From positions 1 through 64,000 of the forward strand of contig NZ_CAJPRT010000009.1 of assembly GCF_905373215.1 (NCBI RefSeq): DNA of 64,000 nucleotides, in the 5' to 3' direction. The DNA is from an uncultured Campylobacter sp. GTDB taxonomy: Bacteria > Campylobacterota > Campylobacteria > Campylobacterales > Campylobacteraceae. The translations under genes and the position numbers were made by a program. A model generated the notes under the pieces. The model had not been told where the DNA came from. It did no database searches and worked only from the letters and a program-made list of their open reading frames with translations. Shown piece after piece: positions 26,484 to 33,594 of this stretch; the stretch's first letter is position 1; every line of letters begins with the position of its first letter.

Positions 26484-26576
26484 GTTGCGATTGATAATTT
26501 CGAGCATGCGAAATTTTGGTTAGGAAATCATGGCGAATTTACCTTAAAAGATCCATATATTCATGAATGTGAATAA
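26484..26576 (+). pseudogene. Remnant copy of the tail of the 24330 gene
   Basis: 31 codons (VAIDNFEHAKFWLGNHGEFT and the rest) that match the last 31 codons of the 24330-24665 gene with only a few substitutions, including the final IHECE and stop. Nothing upstream of it matches, so it is a fragment left by tandem duplication and deletion. Confidence 0.75.
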
Positions 26577-26829
26577 AATTTAAAAAGGATCAATTTGAGC
26601 GCCAATGAGCCGACGACGGAAGCTATAAATTTATAAAACAACTCTAAATTTTTAAGGAGTTGCACTATATCGCCGAGTTTTGGTTTGCTTAATTTTGCTA
26701 CTTGCGCGTTATGTTTTATCGCTGCGGTTTTGGGCTTGCAGTTTTTGCTCCCCAATCTGCGTTTTTAAAATTTGATTAGAATTTTCGCCGCCGCACATAC
26801 CTTGCTCGCCCTTTTTTGATATACAGCGC
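26577..26829. other. Short gap after the duplicated module
   Basis: AT-rich. A minus-strand frame at 26561-26755 reads KLGDIVQLLKNLELFYKFIASVVGSLAL, which looks like a helix plus a membrane segment, but it begins at a TTG with no ribosome site and overlaps the remnant. A neighbouring frame gives QIGEQKLQAQNRSDKT. It could be a decayed small membrane-protein gene; support is weak. Confidence 0.3.
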
Positions 26830-27459
26830 CTACTCCTCGCTTCCTTCCGTTCGCACGATCAGGCTTTTTGGAAGGCGGAATTTCTCGATGATCTCGCACT
26901 CTTTGGCGCGCATCTGTCCGTCGTCGCTCTCGTGGTCGTAACCTAGCACGTGCAGCAGACCGTGCGTAAAAAGCAGCGCCGTCTCGTCATCCCTGCCGTG
27001 CCCCAGTTCCGCCGCCTTAAGCTCTACGAGGTCTAAATTTATCACGACCGAGCCGAGCAGTGCGGGGGCGAAATTTCCGCTGCCAAAATTCTCATTCTTT
27101 AAATTTTCGTCGTTAGAACTTTCACCCTCGGAATTTTCGAAATTTATAGTATTAGAATTTTCCCTCGCAGAATTCGCAGCGCTTGTATTTTCACTAGCGG
27201 AATTCGCAGCGTATGGATTTTTATCGCCGCTGTTTTCATGCGCGGAGCTCTCTTCGCTAAAATCCTCGCCGAAGCCCGCAAACGCCGCAGGATCGAGCGG
27301 GAAGCTCAGCACGTCGGTCGTCTTATCGATGCCGCGCGTTTTGGCATTTAGCTGCCGCATCTCCTCGCCGCGCACGAAAATTAGCTCGACGCTCCCGCCG
27401 CCCAGCTCCGCCGTGATAGCGTCCAAAATTTCGGGATAGGGCTGCTCGCAAAGTATCAT
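26830..27459 (-). CDS. ybeY: Endoribonuclease YbeY with an internal insert
   Basis: 209 residues, about 65-75 more than the usual size. YbeY is a zinc RNase in 16S rRNA maturation and ribosome quality control. The zinc motif HGLLHVLGYDH (H-x3-H-x5-H) is complete near residue 167, and the N-terminal block ELIFVRGEEMRQLNAKTRGIDKTTDVLSFP (the RGxDxxTDVLSFP signature) is present. Between LSFPLDPAAFAGFGEDF and APALLGSVVINLDL, which are normally adjacent, residues ~65-130 are low complexity with HENSGDKN, ASENTSAANSARENS and FENSEGESSND. The insert joins the strands of the beta-sheet at a place where a loop would be tolerated. Confidence 0.93.
   Translation of the reverse strand: MILCEQPYPEILDAITAELGGGSVELIFVRGEEMRQLNAKTRGIDKTTDVLSFPLDPAAFAGFGEDFSEESSAHENSGDKNPYAANSASENTSAANSARENSNTINFENSEGESSNDENLKNENFGSGNFAPALLGSVVINLDLVELKAAELGHGRDDETALLFTHGLLHVLGYDHESDDGQMRAKECEIIEKFRLPKSLIVRTEGSEE
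27069..27264 (-). repeat. In-frame repeat insert in ybeY
   Basis: About 195 bases. On the coding strand, AAAATTCT, GAAAATAC, AAATTCGAAAATTCC-type words recur and encode ENS, ANS and ENT. The codon phase is the same as in the first priA insert (xAA-AAT-TCx). Confidence 0.65.
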
Positions 27460-27486
27460 TTTTACCCCTCTTTTATAAAATTTTCG

Positions 27487-27492
27487 TATAAT
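27487..27492 (+). promoter_or_regulatory. -10 box for queC
   Basis: CGTATAAT 22 bases before the queC ATG, with AAAAAAAGGACG as ribosome site in between. The leader would be very short. No preQ1-type riboswitch is seen. Confidence 0.55.
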
Positions 27493-27513
27493 TTTAGCAA
27501 AAAAAGGACGAAA

Positions 27514-28668
27514 ATGAGAGCTTTATGCGTGATCAGCGGCGGCATGGACAGTGCGACCTGCGCCTATATCGCGAGGCGCGAAGGTTACGAGATCGTAGCG
27601 CTGCACTTTGACTACGATCAGCGCACGATGGGCAAGGAGCGCGAGTGCTTCGGTAAAATTTGCGACGATTTGGGGGTCGCAAAAAGGCTGATTTTAGACG
27701 CTCGCTTCATCGCGCAAATTGGCGGCAGCGCCCTTACGGACGGTACCTTGCCGATAAGAAAGGGCGCTGCGGAGCTTGGCGCCGCGGTAAATTCCGCTAG
27801 CGCCGAGTTTGACAGCGCGGCAAATTCCAAGAGTGCCGAGCTCGGAGAGCTAAATTTTATCGAGACAAATTCCGCCGCCGAACTAGAAGGGCAAAATTCT
27901 ATTGCGGCGAATTTTACTAATGCCGAGATTGGCGGGCAAAATTTTACTGCGTTAAATTTCTTGACGAGCCCCGCGGACGCTTCGCTCGCCGTAGATTCGG
28001 CGCGGAGCGGTTGCGCGCAGAGCGGTGAAATTTTAACGCAAGACGCTGAAATTTTACTAGAGGGCGATGAGCCTTCGCCGCATGGCAGTAAAATTTTAGC
28101 CCGCGACGATGAAATTTCACCGCAAGACGGTGAAATTTCATCTCGAAACCTGCCCCAGCCGCAGCAGGGCGATAAAATTTCATCGAAGCACGCAGGGGGT
28201 GAAATTTCATCGCAAAACCAAAGCGATAAAATTTCACCGCAAGGCGGTGAGAGCGTGTTTTCGGATTTGCCTAGCACCTACGTGCCGTTTCGCAACGGCG
28301 TGTTTTTGAGCATCGCCGCCGCGCTTGCCGAGAAAGAGCGCTGCGATGCGATTTTCATCGGCGTGGTGCAGGAGGACAGCAGCGGCTACCCCGACTGCGG
28401 CGCGGAGTTCATCGGCGCGTTCGAGCGAGCGCTTGAGCTGGGTACGAGCCGCGACTTTCATCCGCGCATCAAAACCCCGCTCGTGCACCTTAGCAAGGCG
28501 CAGATCGTCTCGCTAGCGCTTGGGATCGGCGTGCCGCTAGAGCTTACGTGGAGCTGCTACGAGCGCGAGGATGCTGCGTGCGGGCTTTGCGACAGCTGCC
28601 TGCTGCGGCTTAAAGGCTTTGCGGGCGCCGGCGTGAAAGATAAAATCCCTTACGTGATAGAAGCTTAG
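27514..28668 (+). CDS. queC: 7-cyano-7-deazaguanine synthase with a 160-residue insert
   Basis: 384 residues against about 220 for ordinary QueC. It converts 7-carboxy-7-deazaguanine to preQ0 with ATP and ammonia, for queuosine tRNA modification. The PP-loop ATP motif ISGGMDSATCA is at residues 8-18 and HFDYDQRT near 31-38. After the insert come STYVPFRNGVFLSIAAALAE, GVVQEDSSGYPDC and the zinc cysteines in CYEREDAACGLCDSCLLR. The insert (residues ~88-247) replaces the short link between TLPIRKG and STYVPFRN. Its first half reads as ANS/QNS words and its second half as GEISxQ and DKISPQ words, i.e. the same AAATTT core in another frame. All catalytic residues remain. Confidence 0.93.
   Translation: MRALCVISGGMDSATCAYIARREGYEIVALHFDYDQRTMGKERECFGKICDDLGVAKRLILDARFIAQIGGSALTDGTLPIRKGAAELGAAVNSASAEFDSAANSKSAELGELNFIETNSAAELEGQNSIAANFTNAEIGGQNFTALNFLTSPADASLAVDSARSGCAQSGEILTQDAEILLEGDEPSPHGSKILARDDEISPQDGEISSRNLPQPQQGDKISSKHAGGEISSQNQSDKISPQGGESVFSDLPSTYVPFRNGVFLSIAAALAEKERCDAIFIGVVQEDSSGYPDCGAEFIGAFERALELGTSRDFHPRIKTPLVHLSKAQIVSLALGIGVPLELTWSCYEREDAACGLCDSCLLRLKGFAGAGVKDKIPYVIEA
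27775..28255 (+). repeat. In-frame repeat insert in queC, open in several frames
   Basis: About 480 bases. The second half is a clear degenerate tandem repeat of GGTGAAATTTCATCGCAA-type units (roughly 18-27 bases), many being imperfect palindromes around GAAATTTC. The minus strand is open from 28277 to 27618, and two more frames are open over 28109-28309 (+) and 27944-28237 (-). Confidence 0.75.
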
Positions 28669-29000
28669 GCACGCCGCGGCGAAATTTACCGAGCCCGCGC
28701 GACTCGGCGCGTCATCAGCGCCTGATATGCGCGGATTTTGAATACGTAGTGCCGCATAGTTTATAGCGGGATTTTAAACATACGGCGGCGGCTTGCACTT
28801 TGGCGTACGCCGAGCTGCGGCTATAAATTTAAACCGCGCTTTGAAATTTTAAAAAATTTAACGAGAGCGTAGCGCACGGTTCAAGGCAAAAATCAATTAT
28901 AAATTTAACTCCTATGCTTATATTTATTAGTGCATTAGCGCATAGGTAGGTATAAATATATCGTAGTATAATCCGAGAATTAAATTTTGAGGAGGAGAGA
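28669..29000. other. Intergenic region with promoter for the 29001 module
   Basis: 332 bases with no gene. The first part is GC-rich with some AAATTT words. The end turns AT-rich; it has CCTATGC (28911) and GCATAGG (28940) arms that could pair around a 22-nt loop, and a -10 box TATAAT at 28967-28972, followed by GAGGAGGAGAG before the ATG at 29001. Confidence 0.5.
28967..28972 (+). promoter_or_regulatory. -10 box of the duplicated 160/68-residue gene module
   Basis: GTAGTATAATCC, 29 bases before the ATG at 29001, in an AT-rich stretch. Confidence 0.55.
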
Positions 29001-29483
29001 ATGGCGTTTGTTGCGGAATATATTTCTAAAGAGGATATTAAGAAATATGATATTATAAATCGTGTAGATCAGTGCTTGGCAAAATATCATTATGATCCAC
29101 AGGGGCCTAATGAAATAAAGTGGTTAGACTGGGTCATCGACAGGCAAAGAGATATTTGGCTTATCTTTGTTTGTAGCCCGCATCTGCCTGATCCAAGAGA
29201 CGGATATACCGGAGAGATGATTTGGCTGCTTTATTATAAAGGTAAAGAAATCGAGCTTGACATTAGACGGGTCTATGACGAAACCACAAGTAAAATGCTA
29301 GTCGATAATCCGTTTTTTATCAAATATAAGCTGGAAAATATAAATTCTAGTATTGACGGAATTTCGTTAGATGAGCTCTATAAGGTGCTTAATGAGGCTT
29401 TAAAAGAATATGGCAATCGCGGTATTGACGGTAGAGAAAATTTACCAAAAGAGCATGAAGTCGTAACTTTTTTACACGATTAA
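29001..29483 (+). CDS. Hypothetical 160-residue protein, module copy 1
   Basis: 160 residues, soluble, with no signal peptide. The strong ribosome site GAGGAGGAG lies just upstream. It begins MAFVAEYISKEDIKKY and has WLDWVIDRQRDIWLIFVCS, PHLPDPRDG and DELYKVLNEALKEYG blocks shared with the copy at 29720. The fold looks mixed alpha/beta; aromatic and acidic residues are common. Small acidic paralogues in tandem with decay of the later copy are a pattern seen in immunity genes of toxin systems, but no toxin gene is next to it, so this is inference only. Codon use is AT-rich relative to the neighbours. Confidence 0.75.
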   Translation: MAFVAEYISKEDIKKYDIINRVDQCLAKYHYDPQGPNEIKWLDWVIDRQRDIWLIFVCSPHLPDPRDGYTGEMIWLLYYKGKEIELDIRRVYDETTSKMLVDNPFFIKYKLENINSSIDGISLDELYKVLNEALKEYGNRGIDGRENLPKEHEVVTFLHD

Positions 29484-29496
29484 GAAAGGATAAAAA

Positions 29497-29703
29497 ATGA
29501 CGAGTAAACAAGCCGATCAAATTTTAGCAGATATTGCAAACGGCAAGGATGTGCGCACCAGTAGCGGCGCTAAGGTAACCGCTGAAAATTTTGAGAAATT
29601 TTTTCTAAACGATATGGTTAGAAAGCTAGGCACTAAAAGCGAAGGCGATATCTACGAGCATATAAGCGAATATAAATATGTCGTAGATATAATTAAATAT
29701 TAA
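29497..29703 (+). CDS. Hypothetical 68-residue protein, module copy 1
   Basis: 68 residues, 13 bases after the 160-residue gene, with AAAGGATAAAAA as ribosome site. The sequence MTSKQADQILADIANGKDVR and the later TAENFEKFFLNDMVRKLG suggest a small helical protein. A second, frameshifted copy follows the second 160-residue gene, so the pair was duplicated as a unit. I recognise no family. Confidence 0.65.
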   Translation: MTSKQADQILADIANGKDVRTSSGAKVTAENFEKFFLNDMVRKLGTKSEGDIYEHISEYKYVVDIIKY

Positions 29704-29719
29704 ATTTAAGGAGTAGAAA

Positions 29720-30202
29720 ATGGCATTTGTAGCAGAATATATTTCTAAAGAGGATATTAAGAAATATGGCGTTATTGACATAGTAAATAGCTCCAGAGCA
29801 AATTTTGGTGAACTTCCATTGGGCGATCAACGTATAGAGCAGCTTGATTGGGTCATCGATAGGCAGAGGGATATTTGGTTTATCTTTGTGTGTGATCCGC
29901 ACTTACCAGATCCGCGAGATGGATTTATGGGTGAGGAGATTTATATTTTATGTTATAAAGGCAATGTTATTGAGCTTGATATAAGGCGAATTTATGACGA
30001 AACCACAAGTAAAATGCTCGCAGATAATCCGTTTTTTATCAAATATAAGCTGGAAAATATAAATTCTAGTCTTGACGGAATTTCGTTAGATGAGCTCTAT
30101 AAGGTGCTTAATGAAGCTTTGATAGAATATGGAGAAAGTGGTATACACGGTAGAAAGTTCTTGCCAAAAGATCATGAAGTCGTAACTTTTCTGCACGATT
30201 AA
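29720..30202 (+). CDS. Hypothetical 160-residue protein, module copy 2
   Basis: 160 residues, same length as copy 1 and the same start MAFVAEYISKEDIKKY. The C-terminal half (from ETTSKML through VVTFLHD) is almost identical, while residues ~18-50 differ strongly (VIDIVNSSRANFGELPLGDQ against IINRVDQCLAKYHYDPQGPN). This uneven divergence suggests that the variable N-terminal part is where specificity lies, or that gene conversion keeps the 3' half uniform. AAGGAGTAGAAA precedes the start. Confidence 0.75.
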   Translation: MAFVAEYISKEDIKKYGVIDIVNSSRANFGELPLGDQRIEQLDWVIDRQRDIWFIFVCDPHLPDPRDGFMGEEIYILCYKGNVIELDIRRIYDETTSKMLADNPFFIKYKLENINSSLDGISLDELYKVLNEALIEYGESGIHGRKFLPKDHEVVTFLHD

Positions 30203-30215
30203 GAAAGTGCAAAAA

Positions 30216-30295
30216 ATGACAAGCCAACAAAACCCATAAAATTTTAGCAGATATTGCAAACGGCGAGGGCGTGCAAGAGTAGCGGCACCGATGGT
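30216..30295 (+). pseudogene. Frameshifted remnant of the 68-residue gene, module copy 2
   Basis: ATGACAAGCCAACAA matches the start of the 29497 gene (ATGACGAGTAAACAA), and AAATTTTAGCAGATATTGCA is shared exactly. An extra base before the AAATTTT run shifts the frame and creates TAA after seven codons. Similarity fades after about 80 bases. The spacing to the upstream gene is the same as in copy 1. Confidence 0.75.
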
Positions 30296-30474
30296 GGTGC
30301 GAGTACGAAAGAAATTTGGCAAAACGTGGCGCGAGCCCGAAACGCTATGTGTAAATTCAAAGCGAATTTTATCCAAAAACCTAACCGTGAGCGAGCGCGA
30401 GATAAAATTTTACTCAAACGCCCAATGCGCGAGAATTCGCTAGCGGGCGCAGACTATTTGTAAATTTTAAAATT

Positions 30475-31482
30475 TTACTCAAACGCCGAGCGTAGATTTA
30501 GATGCGGAATGATTTGTAGCTCTGCGGGTGCGACGAAATCCTTTTTACGCAGCTTTTCTATCGCCGCGCGCGCGATCATAGCGGCATTGTCGGAGCAAAA
30601 TTTCATCGGCGCGAAAAGTATCTCGCAGCCCGCCCGCTCGCACAGATCTGTTAGAAGTCCGCGCAGATGCAGGTTCGCGCTCGCTCCGCCTACGACGCCG
30701 AAGCGCGCAAAGCGGCGCAGCTCAAAGATCCGCTGCAATTTATCCAGTATGTGCGCGCACGCCGCGTCCTCAAAGCAGCGCGCCAGATCGCGCATCGCCC
30801 GCTCATCCAGCTCGCCCGCCTCTTTTAGCTTCTCTATCTGCACGCGTACGGCGTTTTTAAGCCCCGAAAAGCTATACTCCAGCCGCCTGTCGCCCTTTAA
30901 CGGCACGGGCAGCTCAAACCGCGGCTCGCCACCTTTTGCGAGCTCCTCGATGAGCGCGCCGCCCGGATAGCCAAGACCTAGCATCTTTGCAACCTTATCG
31001 AAGCTCTCGCCGAAGCTGTCGTCGCCGGTGGTCGCTAAAATTTCGATACCTCCCGCCGCGCCGATATCCAAAACCATCGTATGCCCGCCGCTAACGAGCA
31101 AAACGCCCATCGGAAATCGTGCCTCGCTGCCTAAAAACAGCGAGTAAACGTGACCTACGAGATGATTTACGCCGATGAGCGGCAGATTTAGCGCGAGCGC
31201 GAGCGCTTTTGCCATATTCACGCCGCCTATTAGGCTCACGCTGAGCCCCGGGGTGTTGGTCGCTGCGACGGCGCTAAGCTCGCTAAAATAGGGCTTTGCG
31301 CGCTGTAAAATCCGCGGCAGCGCCTCAGTATGCAGCCTCGCGGCAAGCTCGGGCACGACGCCGCCGTATCTGGCGTGATCGGCCTCCTGGCTTATTTTTT
31401 CGTAAAATTTCAGCTCGAAACTGCGCTCATCCATCACCGCGACCGAGCTGTCGTCGCAGCTGCTCTCAATAGCAAGTATCAC
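30475..31482 (-). CDS. tsaD: tRNA N6-adenosine threonylcarbamoyltransferase
   Basis: 335 residues, Kae1/TsaD family. It transfers threonylcarbamoyl to A37 of ANN-decoding tRNAs together with TsaB and TsaE. The N-terminal MILAIESSCDDSSVAV is the ATP-binding phosphate-1 motif. The iron ligands H107 and H111 lie in VNHLVGH, with the Gly-rich LLVSGGHTMVLDIG following, and GVVGGASANLHLR and FCSDNAAMIA near the C-terminus are also conserved. The length is standard and no insert is seen. It is transcribed alone, away from the accessory module and towards it. Confidence 0.95.
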   Translation of the reverse strand: MILAIESSCDDSSVAVMDERSFELKFYEKISQEADHARYGGVVPELAARLHTEALPRILQRAKPYFSELSAVAATNTPGLSVSLIGGVNMAKALALALNLPLIGVNHLVGHVYSLFLGSEARFPMGVLLVSGGHTMVLDIGAAGGIEILATTGDDSFGESFDKVAKMLGLGYPGGALIEELAKGGEPRFELPVPLKGDRRLEYSFSGLKNAVRVQIEKLKEAGELDERAMRDLARCFEDAACAHILDKLQRIFELRRFARFGVVGGASANLHLRGLLTDLCERAGCEILFAPMKFCSDNAAMIARAAIEKLRKKDFVAPAELQIIPHLNLRSAFE

Positions 31483-31779
31483 ACAAAATCCTTAAAATTT
31501 TTCGCTCATTATACTCAAAAATCGGCGCTATAGAATAGATGAAATTTTAAAATTTAAAGCGGCGTGCCCTAAATTTTGTCTTTATCGCGACATACTCGCG
31601 CTCGCGGTGCTAAATTTTAAAATGCGCCGTTCGGCTCGGTGCACTAACGGAATTAAATTTAAAATGCGCCGCCACCGCACCATGTTTGCCACTACGATGC
31701 GCGCCGTATCTGCCGCGGCGGGTAAAATTTTAAATAGATAAAATTTTGGCAGTTGAAATTTAGCGAGCAAATTTAAAAA
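31483..31779. other. Gap between tsaD and creD
   Basis: About 300 bases with AAATTTTAAAATTT at 31542-31555 and repeated TAAATTTTAAAATGCG words between GC-rich pieces. A minus-strand ORF at 31582-31770 has no family features. A tsaD -10 box lies at 31508-31513. Confidence 0.45.
31508..31513 (-). promoter_or_regulatory. -10 box for tsaD
   Basis: The minus strand reads TTTTTGAGTATAATGAGCG, with TATAAT 26 bases before the tsaD ATG. Confidence 0.6.
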
Positions 31780-31807
31780 GGCCTTTGGATTTAAAGCTCC
31801 AAAGGCC
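31780..31807 (-). terminator. Terminator after creD
   Basis: Stem GGCCTTTGG/CCAAAGGCC (9 bp) with a 10-nt loop, followed by TTTTT on the minus strand. It is 33 bases past the creD stop. Confidence 0.85.
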
Positions 31808-31839
31808 GTTGCGATTAAATTTAGCGGTAAATTTAAAGG

Positions 31840-33234
31840 CTAAATTTCGGGCTCTTGCTCCTGTTTTTTCTCGCCGCTTGGGATCGCGGTGTCGTACCAA
31901 TCGAGCTTGCGCGTAAAATACATCACCAAAGAGATCACCGCGAATATCATCAGACTTCCCATTAGTAGGGCGTAGTCTTCGGAATTTAAGATGACATAGA
32001 GGATCGCGTAAGAAACGAGCTGAACGCAAGTGATGAAAACGCCCCAGCGCGCGCCTTTGAAAATCGCGCTCGCGTAGAAAAACACTATCACGCTTACCGC
32101 GATCGCCGAGATCGCGTAGCTGATCGCAAAGCCGATGTGTTCGGAGAGCGAAAGCACCAGCAGGTAGAAAACGACATCCTCAAGCCCTATTAATAGGTAT
32201 TGGATCGGATGGATGCGCTCGTGAGTGTAAACCTCGCACAAAAAGATCGCTAAAAACGGCACCGCTAAGAATAACAGCGCGTAATCCGTGCAGCGCTTAA
32301 TCAGCGAGTAGTTATTCACGGGCTCGATGAAGCCGATGCTTACAGCATCATTTCTATCGTCGTAGCTGCGCCGGCTCGTCATCGCAATCTGCGTGTCTTG
32401 ATCTGCGAGCCACGCAGGAGCAATGCCCGCGGCTAAGCCCGTAACTTCCCACGAAGCTTTAAAGCCGCTAGCGCTTACTTCGCGCGATTTAGCGATAAAG
32501 CCGCCGCCAAAGCTAGGCGATGCCCAAGTAGAGCTAATTTCAAAACGGCTATTTTGTGCGATCGGAGCTAGATGAAGCGCCTCGCCGCCTTGGATTTTAA
32601 GCGTGCCGCTGATGCTAAAATCAGACGACAGCGCGGAAGCGGGGAGCTTGTAGATTAAACTCCGATCGAAAATTTTAGCCTCAGTGTTGCCGTGATATTG
32701 CTTAAGCTCCTTGCCGTTTAGGCTTAAAGCAGGGGAGGCGGTGAAGGATTTTTGATTGCCTACGCCGAGCACTAGCACGGCTTCGTCGAAATTTAGCCGC
32801 GCAGGATCGACGCCGAGCTCGGTATAGTTTATCGCCTCAAAGTCCGCCTTAAGCGCAAAATCGCCGTTATAGATCGGAACGCGAAAAATCCCGCGCTTTA
32901 AATAGGTGGGGTTGATCTCCGCCGCGAGAGAGTAGTTTTTAGGCACGATGATGAAATTTTTCTCTACGCGCCTTTTTACGAGCTCGTTGTTGCTTTTGTC
33001 TATCGCTTCGATTATCTCTGCGTAGGGCACTACGATCGCAAGGCCCTGGATTTGCAGCTCACCACCTACCGGCGTGAGGATCGAATCCTGCGCGAGCTGC
33101 TTGGTTTCGGAGCGCGAGTAGGTGAGGTTATCGATAAAGCTTAGCGGAATTAGCAGCAGCAAAAGCAGCACTAAAACGATGAACGGTTTCGTCCAAAACG
33201 CGCCGCGAATGGCGTTTTTAGTAGAATTTAACAA
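31840..33234 (-). CDS. creD: CreD-like inner membrane protein
   Basis: About 464 residues from a TTG at 33234, which sits 6 bases after AAAAGGAG; the open frame runs further upstream but those residues are basic and unlike the family. One TM helix near the start (PFIVLVLLLLLLIPLSFI) is followed by a large periplasmic domain with the CreD pattern (SRSETKQLAQDSIL, RGIFRVPIYNGDFAL, SFGGGFI), then five TM helices in the last third (ALLFLAVPFLAIFLCEV, PIQYLLIGLEDVVFYLLVLSLSEH and so on). CreD proteins are linked to envelope stress and beta-lactam response in enterics, where CreBC control them; no such two-component system is next door. Gene symbol by family resemblance. Confidence 0.85.
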   Translation of the reverse strand: MLNSTKNAIRGAFWTKPFIVLVLLLLLLIPLSFIDNLTYSRSETKQLAQDSILTPVGGELQIQGLAIVVPYAEIIEAIDKSNNELVKRRVEKNFIIVPKNYSLAAEINPTYLKRGIFRVPIYNGDFALKADFEAINYTELGVDPARLNFDEAVLVLGVGNQKSFTASPALSLNGKELKQYHGNTEAKIFDRSLIYKLPASALSSDFSISGTLKIQGGEALHLAPIAQNSRFEISSTWASPSFGGGFIAKSREVSASGFKASWEVTGLAAGIAPAWLADQDTQIAMTSRRSYDDRNDAVSIGFIEPVNNYSLIKRCTDYALLFLAVPFLAIFLCEVYTHERIHPIQYLLIGLEDVVFYLLVLSLSEHIGFAISYAISAIAVSVIVFFYASAIFKGARWGVFITCVQLVSYAILYVILNSEDYALLMGSLMIFAVISLVMYFTRKLDWYDTAIPSGEKKQEQEPEI

Positions 33235-33499
33235 AGGCTCTCCTTTTAAGTAAAATTTAAAACGGAATTTTAACGACGAAGAGTAAACGGACGGCGCTTT
33301 AAGCGGGAGGAATTTTATAAATTCTAAACGAGCTTCGGATGTGAAGCGCTGCGGATATCGCCTTGAATTTTTGGAATTCCGCTGCACGCTAGAATTTCAT
33401 TGCGAATGAGAATTTTGCTATTCGCAAAAATTTTACGAGAAAATTTCTGTTAGTAGAATTTAAAAGCTTGAAATTCTAAGTCTAAGAATTTCAAATTTC

Positions 33500-33535
33500 C
33501 AAAGCCCTAGGAATTTTGAAATTCCAAGGGCTTTG
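33500..33535. terminator. Long hairpin between the TonB receptor and creD
   Basis: Arms CAAAGCCCT/AGGGCTTTG and GGAATTT/AAATTCC stack with one A/A mismatch and a 2-nt loop, making an almost continuous 17-bp stem. It lies about 60 bases past the receptor's stop, which is on the minus strand. A T-run is clearer on the plus-strand side, so it may be a terminator or a processing/stability hairpin. The surrounding 360 bases hold only AAATTT-rich sequence. Confidence 0.5.
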
Positions 33536-33594
33536 AATTTTTAAAATTTCGCCGCTTTAGCGTGCAAAATTTCGTACGGTCTCTCGCGTAAGCT

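Noticed and set aside
27775..28255. CRISPR array considered for the queC repeat
   Set aside because: Units are short, degenerate and irregularly spaced, with no unique equal-length spacers and no cas genes nearby; flanking sequence is continuous QueC coding sequence.
27618..28277. 219-codon antisense ORF across queC
   Set aside because: It is the reverse reading of the palindromic repeat insert; its words (EISP, KFCP) come from the same core and it has no start signal. The coding strand is fixed by conserved QueC motifs on both sides.
24330..30295. Prophage or integrative element spanning both AT-rich modules
   Set aside because: No integrase, transposase, phage structural gene, tRNA target or flanking direct repeat is seen, and ybeY and queC between the modules are ordinary chromosomal genes.
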